Source: Melioribacteraceae bacterium
GTDB lineage: Bacteria; Bacteroidota; Ignavibacteria; Ignavibacteriales; Melioribacteraceae
Assembly (NCBI GenBank): GCA_015494845.1
Contig: WGAL01000371.1
Span: forward strand, 1-6,231
Direction: 5' to 3'
DNA length: 6,231 nt
This document shows positions 1-5,983 of this stretch, one piece after another (positions within the stretch are counted from its first letter, which is position 1; every line of letters starts with the position of its first letter). Below the pieces are notes generated by a model, which saw only the letters and a program-made list of their open reading frames with translations, made no database searches and was not told the DNA's origin. A program made the translations under genes and the position numbers.

Positions 1-2
1 AA

Positions 3-143
3 TTTGCTTACAAACATAATATTTATGCTTATGATGCTTATTTTATTGTTGCGGCAAAACAGTATAAAAGTAAACTAATAAGTTTAGATAAAAAACTTAT
101 TGATATTGCAAAACAAAATAAAATTATTACGATTGAGGTTTGA
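3..143 (+). CDS. PIN-domain (VapC-like) toxin, C-terminal fragment
   Basis: An open frame enters from the left edge and ends at the TGA at 141-143, leaving 46 residues. The fragment reads like the end of a PIN-domain ribonuclease. It has a YAYDAYFIVAA segment (residues 8-18 of the fragment, acidic D11), matching the SxxDAxxLAxA helix of VapC toxins. This is followed by LISLDKKLIDIA (25-36), matching the (L/F)xTxDxxL strand-helix that carries the last acidic residue (D29). In this family such acidic residues bind Mg2+/Mn2+ for RNA cleavage. The stop lies one base before the start of a Phd/YefM-type antitoxin, which supports the toxin call. The catalytic N-terminal half is outside the window, so completeness cannot be judged. 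Base composition is much more AT-rich than the operon to the right. Confidence 0.72.
   Translation, partial: FAYKHNIYAYDAYFIVAAKQYKSKLISLDKKLIDIAKQNKIITIEV
135..138 (+). promoter_or_regulatory. Ribosome binding site of the antitoxin gene
   Basis: GAGG lies 6 nt before the ATG at 145 and inside the last codons of the toxin gene. It decides the antitoxin start: the in-frame ATG at 100 has no such motif and would put 15 extra residues in front of the family's usual N-terminus, within the toxin reading region. Confidence 0.6.
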
Positions 144-144
144 T

Positions 145-369
145 ATGAATATTTACACATATAGCGAGGCAAGACAAAAATTAGCTATGTTATTAGACAA
201 AGCAAAAAGTGAAGGAAAAGTTATTATTAAAAGAAAAGATGGCTCAACTTTTGAGATAAAAGCCATTACTGAAAGCAAATCTCCTTTGAATGTTAAAGGA
301 GTTAAACTAAATTTAACTAAAGATGAAATTGTAGATTACATCAAAGAAAGCAGAAGTTTGAAAAAGTAA
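145..369 (+). CDS. Phd/YefM-family antitoxin
   Basis: 74 residues, from the ATG just after the toxin stop. The N-terminal part, MNIYTYSEARQKLAMLLDKA (1-20), then GKVIIKRKDGSTFEIKAI (24-41), has the Phd/YefM (prevent-host-death) layout: a short strand, a helix with the S/T-x-x-R-x-x-L pattern, then two strands around a 'KRKDG' turn. In this family that part binds the operator DNA as a dimer, and the variable C-terminal tail (here about 45-74, charged) neutralises the toxin. The partner is most likely the PIN protein ending at 143. The order is toxin first, antitoxin second, the reverse of classical phd-doc or vapBC. The gene is followed after 44 bp by the convergent kinase gene, so it has no downstream partner. 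Low GC and AT-ending codons suggest horizontal acquisition. The start at 145 is preferred over 100 because of the GAGG site and the family N-terminus. Confidence 0.82.
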   Translation: MNIYTYSEARQKLAMLLDKAKSEGKVIIKRKDGSTFEIKAITESKSPLNVKGVKLNLTKDEIVDYIKESRSLKK

Positions 370-413
370 ACTTATGTATTAGTGGTAGTTTTGAGGCTTA
401 ACTGTTGAAAATT

Positions 414-1082
414 CTACTTCGGTACATTCGGCAAAACAAGCGAAACGCCAGGCATTAGGAGCGAATAAAGTCCCCACATCGTAAAACCTGCGGAAAGCGG
501 AATTACAAAATTATCGTCCGCCCAGCCGTAGGAAAGATTTTCGCCGAGCGTCGCCACGGCCGCGCCTGCAATCCCGATTAAATATTCTTCAAGAGAATAA
601 GTTACTTTCGGCGTTGCCAGAACCACAATTACCGCGCTAATAAAAAAAGCAAGCGAGCCTTCCAGACTTTTCGCTAAAAATTTATGCTTGCCAAAGCGTC
701 GCCCGATTAACGCCGCGGCAGTGTCGCTGATAATCAAAATGGAAAAAGCCGTAATCATAATTACTTTGGGAAAGAGGATTGCGGACAAAACCGCCGAGAG
801 CAAAACAAAGGTTGCGCCGGTAAACGTGTGTTTGCTTTCGTCGAGTTCGTGCTTGCGCAGCATAAAGCCGAAAATCTTGATAAACAAACGGCGGAATTTT
901 TTGGAAAACAATTTCAAGGTATCGACAATCAACGAAAATACCGTAATCGGAACCAGGATTTTTAATCCCAGTTCCAACGGTATGTAATAATAAATTATCG
1001 GAATTAAAAGCGAAGAAAGGTGAATTGATTTCCGCGCAAGTTCGCTTTTAAAATCTATCGTTCCGTTATCAATTTTCGTCAT
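414..1082 (-). CDS. SEC59/DGK1/VTE5-type polyprenol or diacylglycerol kinase, integral membrane protein
   Basis: 222 residues with about seven hydrophobic segments (roughly 23-36, 41-58, 88-104, 107-125, 142-158, 165-182, 193-212), so an integral inner-membrane protein. Family hallmarks are visible: ELARKSIHL (14-22) at the start, TGAT (88-91), [14 protein letters not shown] (118-131), KSLEGSLA (138-145) and [11 protein letters not shown] (189-199). This family contains dolichol kinase (SEC59), yeast CTP-dependent diacylglycerol kinase (DGK1) and plant phytol kinase (VTE5). The reaction is therefore probably CTP-dependent phosphorylation of a lipid alcohol, but the substrate cannot be read from the sequence. 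The family is related to CdsA-type phosphatidate cytidylyltransferases, so it could be mis-annotated as such. The ATG lies within the ftsH 3' end (14-nt overlap), suggesting translational coupling. It is the last gene of the operon. No strong hairpin terminator is seen in the 44 bp after its stop. Confidence 0.8.
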   Translation of the reverse strand: MTKIDNGTIDFKSELARKSIHLSSLLIPIIYYYIPLELGLKILVPITVFSLIVDTLKLFSKKFRRLFIKIFGFMLRKHELDESKHTFTGATFVLLSAVLSAILFPKVIMITAFSILIISDTAAALIGRRFGKHKFLAKSLEGSLAFFISAVIVVLATPKVTYSLEEYLIGIAGAAVATLGENLSYGWADDNFVIPLSAGFTMWGLYSLLMPGVSLVLPNVPK

Positions 1083-3252
1083 TCTTTTCTTCGCTCTCGC
1101 TTTTTCCCTCTTCCTTAACCTCTTCCTCCGCCTTTACCTCAGTCTTTACCTCTTCCTCAACTACCTCTTCCTCAACCTTTGAGGATTTTGCGACTTTCTT
1201 CTTTTCTTCGAGCATTTTCTTTACGTAATCCGGAATTTCTTCCTCTTTTTTGTCGCTCTGTTTTTCTTCTTTCTTTGCTTTTGTTTTTTTCTCGCCGTTT
1301 TCATCGTTTCTCTTAACCGGAGGAAGTTCTTCGCCGTTCATCACTTTTTTGATTTCTTCCGCGTCGAGTATTTCGCGTTCAAGCAAATATTTTGATAGTT
1401 TATGCAGCAAGTCCATATTTTCTTGCAAAATTTTCTCGGCGCGATTCATCCCTTTCGTTACAATTGCGCGTACTTCGGCGTCTATTTCCTGCGCGGTTTT
1501 TTCGCTGTAATCAACATGGCGCGTAATTTCGCGTCCGAGGAAAATTTCTTCTTCTTTCTGCCCGTAAGTAAGCGGACCGAGTTTTTCGCTCATTCCCCAC
1601 TCGCAAACCATTTTGCGCGCTATTTTAGTCGCTTTTTCAATATCGTTTCCCGCGCCGGTTGTGTATTGATTGAAAACGAGTTTTTCCGCCGCTCTTCCGC
1701 CGAGCGCGTAAGCAATCATCGCTTCGAGATATTCTTTCGAATACGTGTGTTTCTCGTCGTTCGGCAAATAAGTGGTAACGCCGAGCGCGCGTCCGCGCGG
1801 AATAATGGTAACTTTGTGAACCGGGTCCGCTTCGGGAATTTTAAGCGCGACGAGCGCGTGTCCCATTTCATGGTAAGCCGTCGTGCGTTTTTCCTCCTCG
1901 GAAATTATTACGCTGCGGCGCTCGGTTCCCATCATTACTTTGTCTTTCGCTTCTTCAAAATCTTCCATTGAAACGCGCTTTTTATTTTTACGCGCCGCAA
2001 GCAACGCCGCTTCGTTCACCAAGTTTGCGAGTTCCGCGCCCGCCAAACCTGGAGTCGCTTTAGCAAGCACTTTCAAATCGACGTCTTTATCCAACGGAAT
2101 TTTACGCGTGTGAACTTTAAGAATTCCCTCGCGTCCTTTCACATCGGGACGGTCAACAACTACTTGTCTGTCAAAACGTCCGGGACGCAACAGCGCCGGG
2201 TCGAGAACATCCGGGCGGTTTGTTGCGGCAATTACAATTACGCTGCTGTTTTCTTCAAAGCCGTCCATTTCAACCAAAAGCGCGTTCAAAGTTTGTTCGC
2301 GTTCGTCGTGTCCGCCGCCTATTCCGGCTCCGCGTTGGCGACCAACCGCGTCGATTTCGTCGATGAAAATAATACAAGGCGCGTTTTTCTTTCCTTGCTC
2401 AAACAAATCGCGAACGCGGCTTGCGCCGACGCCGACAAACATTTCCACGAAATCCGCGCCGGAAATAGTAAAGAACGGAACGCCTGCTTCGCCGGCAACC
2501 GCTCTTGCAAGCAAGGTTTTTCCGGTTCCAGGAGGGCCTAAAAGCAAAACGCCGCGCGGAATTTTTCCGCCGAGTTTTTGGAATTTTTTCGGTTCTTTCA
2601 AAAATTCGATAATTTCTTCAAGTTCTTGTTTCGCTTCGTCCGCGCCCGCTACGTCGTCAAAAGTAACTTTAATTTGCGAGTCGGTAATCATTCGCGCGCG
2701 ACTTTTACCGAAAGAAAAAATTCCTTTCGAGCCGCCGGACGCGCCGCCTTGCATTCTGCGCATAAACATTATCCACAAACCGATAATGAAAACCCACGGC
2801 AAAAGTCCGACCAAAATATTCAGCCACTCGCTCGAATCTTTTTCGAATGTGTAATCGAGTCCTTTTTCTTTCCAAATTTTTTCTTGTTCGGTAATTATCG
2901 GTTCAATCATTGTTACCGTGAAGTTTTTCACGTTTACCCAAACGCCGTTTAATCTGATTTTTTCTTCTTTCTTCAGCGTTCCTTCGAATGTGTAATCGTT
3001 TACATCGGTTTTAATAATACGCGCTTTGGCAATTTTCCCTTCGTTTAGGAATTTTTCATACATTTTAAACGGAAGATCAATTGAACCAGCTGAATTTTTG
3101 CTCATCAATTGCATAAAAATTACAGCCGCAATAATTACCGCGCCCCAACTGAAAACGGTTTTAATTACCTTTCCCCAATCAAAATCGTCAGGCGATTTAC
3201 CTGGAGGCGTAATTTTCGGTTTTTTGTTTTCGTTTTTATTTTGTGAAGCCAT
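1069..3252 (-). CDS. ftsH: ATP-dependent zinc metalloprotease FtsH
   Basis: 727 residues, longer than the roughly 640 of E. coli FtsH. It is a membrane-anchored AAA+ protease that extracts and degrades misfolded membrane proteins and some regulators. Order of parts: basic N-terminus; TM1 about 31-50; periplasmic domain about 51-142; TM2 about 143-164; AAA module with Walker A GPPGTGKT (239-246), pore loop FVGVG (272-276), Walker B IIFIDE (294-299) and second region of homology with arginines in [10 protein letters not shown] (354-363); then the M41 peptidase with zinc site HEMGH (461-465) and probable third ligand D537 in [10 protein letters not shown] (533-542). All catalytic residues are present, so it should be active as a hexamer. 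Residues from about 645 form a Lys/Glu-rich tail of low complexity. The only SD-like bases (AAGG) lie almost against the ATG, so initiation is probably weak or uses other leader features. It lies 35 nt after hpt, and its 3' end contains the start of the kinase gene. Confidence 0.98.
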   Translation of the reverse strand: MASQNKNENKKPKITPPGKSPDDFDWGKVIKTVFSWGAVIIAAVIFMQLMSKNSAGSIDLPFKMYEKFLNEGKIAKARIIKTDVNDYTFEGTLKKEEKIRLNGVWVNVKNFTVTMIEPIITEQEKIWKEKGLDYTFEKDSSEWLNILVGLLPWVFIIGLWIMFMRRMQGGASGGSKGIFSFGKSRARMITDSQIKVTFDDVAGADEAKQELEEIIEFLKEPKKFQKLGGKIPRGVLLLGPPGTGKTLLARAVAGEAGVPFFTISGADFVEMFVGVGASRVRDLFEQGKKNAPCIIFIDEIDAVGRQRGAGIGGGHDEREQTLNALLVEMDGFEENSSVIVIAATNRPDVLDPALLRPGRFDRQVVVDRPDVKGREGILKVHTRKIPLDKDVDLKVLAKATPGLAGAELANLVNEAALLAARKNKKRVSMEDFEEAKDKVMMGTERRSVIISEEEKRTTAYHEMGHALVALKIPEADPVHKVTIIPRGRALGVTTYLPNDEKHTYSKEYLEAMIAYALGGRAAEKLVFNQYTTGAGNDIEKATKIARKMVCEWGMSEKLGPLTYGQKEEEIFLGREITRHVDYSEKTAQEIDAEVRAIVTKGMNRAEKILQENMDLLHKLSKYLLEREILDAEEIKKVMNGEELPPVKRNDENGEKKTKAKKEEKQSDKKEEEIPDYVKKMLEEKKKVAKSSKVEEEVVEEEVKTEVKAEEEVKEEGKSESEEKNDEN
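1148..1177. repeat. In-frame 15-nt tandem repeat in the ftsH tail
   Basis: ACCTCTTCCTCAAC plus one base (T, then C) occurs twice back to back at 1148-1162 and 1163-1177. A related 11-base start (ACCTCTTCCTC) recurs at 1118. On the coding strand this gives the [10 protein letters not shown] part of the FtsH tail (about residues 692-703). The unit is a multiple of three, so copy-number change would not break the frame. Confidence 0.8.
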
Positions 3253-3287
3253 ACCTTTTTTCTTTTTTTGTTTGTAAATACAAAAAA

Positions 3288-3851
3288 TTATTCCGAGAGA
3301 GCATAAATCGAGCGCAAGTTTCTGTATTTTTGCGCATAGTCTAAGCCGTAGCCGACTACAAATGCGTCCGGAATTTCAAACCCAATATAATCAATTTTAA
3401 CATCATACTTCAGACTATTCGGTTTCAGCAAAAGCGACGCAATTTTCAAACTCGCCGGCTTCATACTTTCAATCAACTCGCGCATATATTTTATCGAAAG
3501 TCCGGAATCGACGATATCCTCGACGATAATCACGTGTCTGTCTTCGATATCCGCGTTTAGTTCCTTAATCAATTTTACTTTTCCGCTCGAAATTTTTTCG
3601 TCGCCGTAACTCGAAAGTTTGATGAAATCCATTTCGCATTTGATTGAAATATTTTTCATCAAGTCCGCCAAAAACATAAACGAACCGTTCAGCACGCCGA
3701 TTAAAATCGGAAATTTGCCTTTGTATTCGGTGGAAATTTCCTCGCCTATTTCGGCTACCCGGTTGAGAATTTTCTCTTCCGGCAAAAATATTTTAAAAAC
3801 GTCGCTACCCGAACGAATTACCTCGGGATTTAAATCATTGTGTTCTCGCAT
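3288..3851 (-). CDS. hpt: Hypoxanthine phosphoribosyltransferase
   Basis: 187 residues, slightly longer than typical bacterial enzymes of about 175-182. It salvages hypoxanthine (and often guanine) with PRPP to give IMP/GMP in the cytoplasm. Visible motifs: LNGS (54-57); the SSYG loop (80-83); the PRPP-binding loop [14 protein letters not shown] (107-120) with acidic residues E111, D112 and D115; and the purine-site region with K143 and [18 protein letters not shown] (157-174), then YRNL (176-179). The last segments are closely similar to E. coli Hpt as I know it. The ATG lies 22 nt inside the tilS 3' end. No later Met exists before about residue 59, so this start, or a nearby non-ATG one, is needed. 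The first dozen residues are an extra N-terminal extension. Position between tilS and ftsH is a common arrangement in many bacterial phyla. Confidence 0.96.
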   Translation of the reverse strand: MREHNDLNPEVIRSGSDVFKIFLPEEKILNRVAEIGEEISTEYKGKFPILIGVLNGSFMFLADLMKNISIKCEMDFIKLSSYGDEKISSGKVKLIKELNADIEDRHVIIVEDIVDSGLSIKYMRELIESMKPASLKIASLLLKPNSLKYDVKIDYIGFEIPDAFVVGYGLDYAQKYRNLRSIYALSE

Positions 3852-5203
3852 AATTCCATTCTTTTTTTTGTTTTATCGGTTAATTTTACTTCGTCGGAAA
3901 TTCTGAACCCGACAACCCAAATTATTTTTCCGTTATTTTCCAGAACAAAAATTTTTTTCTTTTTGCTCGCCGGAACTTTCAAATCGGTCAAAAAATCCGA
4001 AATTTTCTTGCCGCGTTTCATTCCGAGCGGCGTAAATTTATCGCCTTTTTTCCAACGGCGCAGCGTAAATTTTTCCCCGAGATTATCGGCGGAAATCAGT
4101 TCGCAATTTAATTTTTTCTTTTTTCTTTTTGTTTTCAGAACCGAAATTACCGCGCCGTCCGTTTCGATTACCGCTTCGTTTTCAAATTCAAAAAGGGTTT
4201 CCTTTTCCGGTTCTTCAATAAAGAAAACCAAACGCCCGCGCTCTTTTACCGCAACTAAACCGCCGCCGAGTAAAATTCGTTTTCCTTTTTGTTTTTCAAG
4301 AACCGATTTTATTTTTTCAACGTCGGCAAACGAAATCCCGTAATTAAAAAATTTCCGCAAACCCCGCGAAATAATTTCGCCGAAAATCAAAAAGTCGAGT
4401 TCGTTCAATCCCGACAAATCGAGCGAAACGCCTTCCGCGCTTTCGCGGAAAAGTTCGCCGGCGCGCATCGTTGCGAATTTATCGATAAACTCGTTTTGCG
4501 AAGCGAGAATTTGCGAAAAGTTAAAAACCGCTTCGTCCGCTTTCGGATTGATTTCTTTTCTGATTTGCGGCAAAATCAAGTTTCGCAAGCGGTTGCGTAA
4601 AAATTCGTTTTCGAAATTCGTTTTATCGGTAACAAAATTAATCTTGTTTTCCGCAAGCCAAAATTCAATTTCCTTGCGGCTCACGTTAAGCGCGGGACGA
4701 ATAATTTCCTCGCGCTTCGGCGGAATTCCGGCAACCGAGCGCGGACTTCCGCCTTTGAGCAAATTCAGCAAAACGGTTTCCGCGTTGTCGTTTAAGTTAT
4801 GCGCCGTCGCAATTTTATTTGCGCCGTTTTTTTTCGCGATTTTCCGCAGCGCTTCGTAACGCTTGATTCTCGCCGCTTCTTCCAACGAAAGTTTTTTCGC
4901 CGCCGCAAATCTTTTTACTTGAACTTTCGCCGGATGAAACTCAACGCCGAGTTTTGCGGCAAAATCCGCGCAAAATTTTTCGTCTGAGTCGGCGTCCTTT
5001 CCGCGCAATCCGTGATTAACGTGCGCCGCCGCCAATTCAATTCCGAACTTCGCTTTGTATTTTTTCAACACCGAAAGAACAAAGGCGGAATCCGCTCCGC
5101 CGCTAAACGCAACAAGAATTTTATCGTTTTTCGAAATCAGATTATTTTGAGATGAAAAGGAAATTACTTTCTGTTCGATTTTTTTCAATCGGTTTTTCGA
5201 CAT
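3830..5203 (-). CDS. tilS: tRNA(Ile)-lysidine synthase
   Basis: 457 residues, full length for the long (E. coli-type) form. It uses ATP to adenylate C34 of tRNA-Ile(CAU) and attaches lysine, changing decoding from AUG to AUA and charging from Met to Ile. The N-type ATP pyrophosphatase domain (about 25-215) shows the PP-loop SGGADS (34-39), HVNHGLRG (61-68), EEAARIKRYEALR (108-120), the TAHNLNDNAET motif (133-143) and GIPPKR (159-164). The C-terminal substrate-binding domain (about 375-440) shows LRRWKKGDKFTPLGM (381-395) and KKISDFL (399-405). The ATG follows the greA stop directly (TAA then ATG), so the two are probably translationally coupled, and the 3' end overlaps hpt by 22 nt. The long KRKKKK run (359-364) reflects the general Lys-rich bias. 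An essential gene in most bacteria. Nothing appears broken. Confidence 0.97.
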   Translation of the reverse strand: MSKNRLKKIEQKVISFSSQNNLISKNDKILVAFSGGADSAFVLSVLKKYKAKFGIELAAAHVNHGLRGKDADSDEKFCADFAAKLGVEFHPAKVQVKRFAAAKKLSLEEAARIKRYEALRKIAKKNGANKIATAHNLNDNAETVLLNLLKGGSPRSVAGIPPKREEIIRPALNVSRKEIEFWLAENKINFVTDKTNFENEFLRNRLRNLILPQIRKEINPKADEAVFNFSQILASQNEFIDKFATMRAGELFRESAEGVSLDLSGLNELDFLIFGEIISRGLRKFFNYGISFADVEKIKSVLEKQKGKRILLGGGLVAVKERGRLVFFIEEPEKETLFEFENEAVIETDGAVISVLKTKRKKKKLNCELISADNLGEKFTLRRWKKGDKFTPLGMKRGKKISDFLTDLKVPASKKKKIFVLENNGKIIWVVGFRISDEVKLTDKTKKRMELCENTMI

Positions 5204-5674
5204 TTACTCGATACCGAGAATTTCAAATTGAATTATTCCCGCCGGCGCTTTCACGTTTACGGTTTCGCCGACTTTGCGTCCCATAAGAGCCGCGCCCACC
5301 GGCGAAGTTATCGCAATTTTGCCTTGCTTAATGTCGGCTTCTTCCGGCGATACCATTGTGTAAATATATTCTTTATTGTTCTTTAAATTCTTAACCTTGA
5401 CTTTTGCCAAAACATGAACTTCGTCGTTCGGCATCGAGTTCGGATCGACGACTCTCACGCGCGAAAGAATTTCTTCCAACTTGCTTATTTTAAGTTCGAG
5501 CAAACCTTGTTCTTCCTTCGCGGCGTCGTATTCCGCGTTTTCCGACAAATCGCCGTGAGCGCGCGCCTCAGCGATGCGTTCCGCCATTTTCTTTCTGCCG
5601 TTTGTTTTCAGCTCTCTTAATTCAGCTTCAAGTTCGTTTAACCTTTCGCGACTTACGTAAACGTATCCTGCCAC
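5204..5674 (-). CDS. greA: Transcription elongation factor GreA
   Basis: 156 residues, the normal family length. GreA inserts its coiled coil into the RNA polymerase secondary channel and stimulates cleavage of backtracked transcripts. The N-terminal coiled coil spans about 8-75 and carries the tip motif GDLSENAEYDAAKE (41-54), with the acidic tip residues D42 and E45 that help position the catalytic Mg2+. The C-terminal FKBP-like domain follows (about 80-156), with SPVGAALMGRKVGE (124-137). The start is GTG (complement of CAC at 5672-5674), supported by an AAGGTG site 5 nt upstream and by the usual family N-terminus (xxYVSRERLNELEAEL). It is the first gene of the operon, and its stop codon abuts the tilS ATG. 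Confidence 0.97.
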   Translation of the reverse strand: MAGYVYVSRERLNELEAELRELKTNGRKKMAERIAEARAHGDLSENAEYDAAKEEQGLLELKISKLEEILSRVRVVDPNSMPNDEVHVLAKVKVKNLKNNKEYIYTMVSPEEADIKQGKIAITSPVGAALMGRKVGETVNVKAPAGIIQFEILGIE

Positions 5675-5679
5675 GTTTT

Positions 5680-5685
5680 CACCTT
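5680..5685 (-). promoter_or_regulatory. Ribosome binding site of greA
   Basis: On the minus strand AAGGTG lies 5 nt before the GTG start codon. It is the clearest Shine-Dalgarno motif in the operon and is the reason for choosing the GTG start. Confidence 0.65.
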
Positions 5686-5700
5686 ACATTTAGTTTATTG

Positions 5701-5738
5701 AAAAAATAAATAAAAAATGCCACCGCGTCGCAGTGGCA
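5701..5738 (-). terminator. Rho-independent terminator-like hairpin upstream of greA
   Basis: On the minus strand the arms TGCCAC (5733-5738) and GTGGCA (5718-5723) pair perfectly. After one A/C mismatch, two more G-C pairs close a 3-nt loop. The stem is followed directly by a T-rich tract (5701-5717: T6, A, T3, A, T6). This is the layout of an intrinsic terminator for transcripts coming from the right. It sits 44 nt (stem edge) upstream of the greA GTG, so it either insulates greA from the upstream gene or lies within the greA leader and attenuates it. There is no comparable T tract on the plus strand side. Confidence 0.65.
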
Positions 5739-5742
5739 ATTA

Positions 5743-5773
5743 CTAAATTAAAAAAATATTTCCTTCTTTACAA
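5743..5773 (-). promoter_or_regulatory. Possible Bacteroidota-style promoter for the greA operon
   Basis: On the minus strand TTG (5771-5773) is followed after 20 nt by TAATTTAG (5743-5750), which resembles the TTG ... TAnnTTTG form described for Bacteroidota housekeeping promoters (one mismatch). If used, transcription would begin near 5735-5738, at the edge of the hairpin described at 5701-5738. The region is AT-rich, so a chance match is quite possible. Conventional -35/-10 boxes of good quality were not found here. Confidence 0.25.
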
Positions 5774-5808
5774 GTAAAAGTTTTTTGAATTAGTTGTAAA
5801 ACAACGCA

Positions 5809-5836
5809 GTAGAGACGCAATTAATTGCGTCTCTAC
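5809..5836. repeat. 28-nt perfect palindrome, REP-like
   Basis: GTAGAGACGCAATT (5809-5822) is followed without a gap by its exact reverse complement (5823-5836). Allowing a bulged A at 5808, two more G-C pairs extend the stem (5806-5807 with 5837-5838). From memory, palindromes of this GTAGAGACGC...GCGTCTCTAC form are dispersed in intergenic DNA of several phyla, including cyanobacteria and Bacteroidota relatives. That makes it a likely member of a REP/MITE-like family rather than an operator. It lies 135 nt upstream of greA and is not followed by a T tract on either strand. Confidence 0.85.
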
Positions 5837-5927
5837 GCATAAATTACAATTACAAACGCAATAACAAGCGAAGTAAAGTTTCGCCGCGGCGGATCTTATT
5901 CTTGGAATAAAAGAATAAAAAACACAC

Positions 5928-5954
5928 GTCATTACGAGCGAAGCGAAGTAATCT
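5928..5954. repeat. Dispersed intergenic repeat of the GTCATTACGAGCGAAGCG type
   Basis: The segment reads GTCATTACGAG, then GCGAA twice in tandem (5938-5947 in the register GCGAAGCGAA), then GTAATCT. ATTAC (5931-5935) and GTAAT (5948-5952) form a short stem around the GCGAA units. Very similar intergenic words (GTCATTGCGAG...GCGAAGCAATC) are common dispersed repeats in many unrelated bacterial genomes, as I recall. Here the ATTAC/GTAAT arms carry matching A/T changes that keep the pairing, as expected for a selected or recently copied hairpin. Confidence 0.6.
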
Positions 5955-5983
5955 ATCGTGCCGTACGCTAAGTTGTTAAACCG

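Noticed and set aside
100..144. Earlier ATG for the antitoxin, adding 15 residues
   Set aside because: It lacks an SD motif and lies inside the toxin's reading region; the added residues are not part of the Phd/YefM fold, whereas the ATG at 145 has GAGG at 6 nt.
370..413. Bidirectional terminator between the antitoxin and the kinase gene
   Set aside because: No stem with adequate pairing and no T tract was found in these 44 bp, although convergent genes would favour one.
688..987. Plus-strand open frame opposite the kinase gene
   Set aside because: Shadow of the minus-strand membrane protein; no family features, and the minus frame has conserved motifs throughout.
1250..2952. Several plus-strand open frames and a minus-strand frame at 2319-2510 within ftsH
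   Set aside because: They lie wholly inside an intact, motif-complete ftsH. Phe/Ser-rich antisense frames are expected opposite Lys/Glu-rich genes with few stop codons.
3840..4987. Plus-strand open frames opposite tilS
   Set aside because: Antisense shadows of a complete TilS; composition is Phe/Arg-rich with no recognisable domain.
5700..5880. Riboswitch in the greA leader
   Set aside because: Only one simple hairpin and a palindrome are present; no aptamer-like multi-stem core is recognised.
5882..5918. CGCCGCGGCG self-complementary word followed by an AT hairpin (5896-5903 with 5911-5918), considered as a terminator
   Set aside because: On the plus strand the hairpin is followed by A residues, not T; on the minus strand the GC word follows the hairpin. 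Neither orientation gives stem plus T tract.
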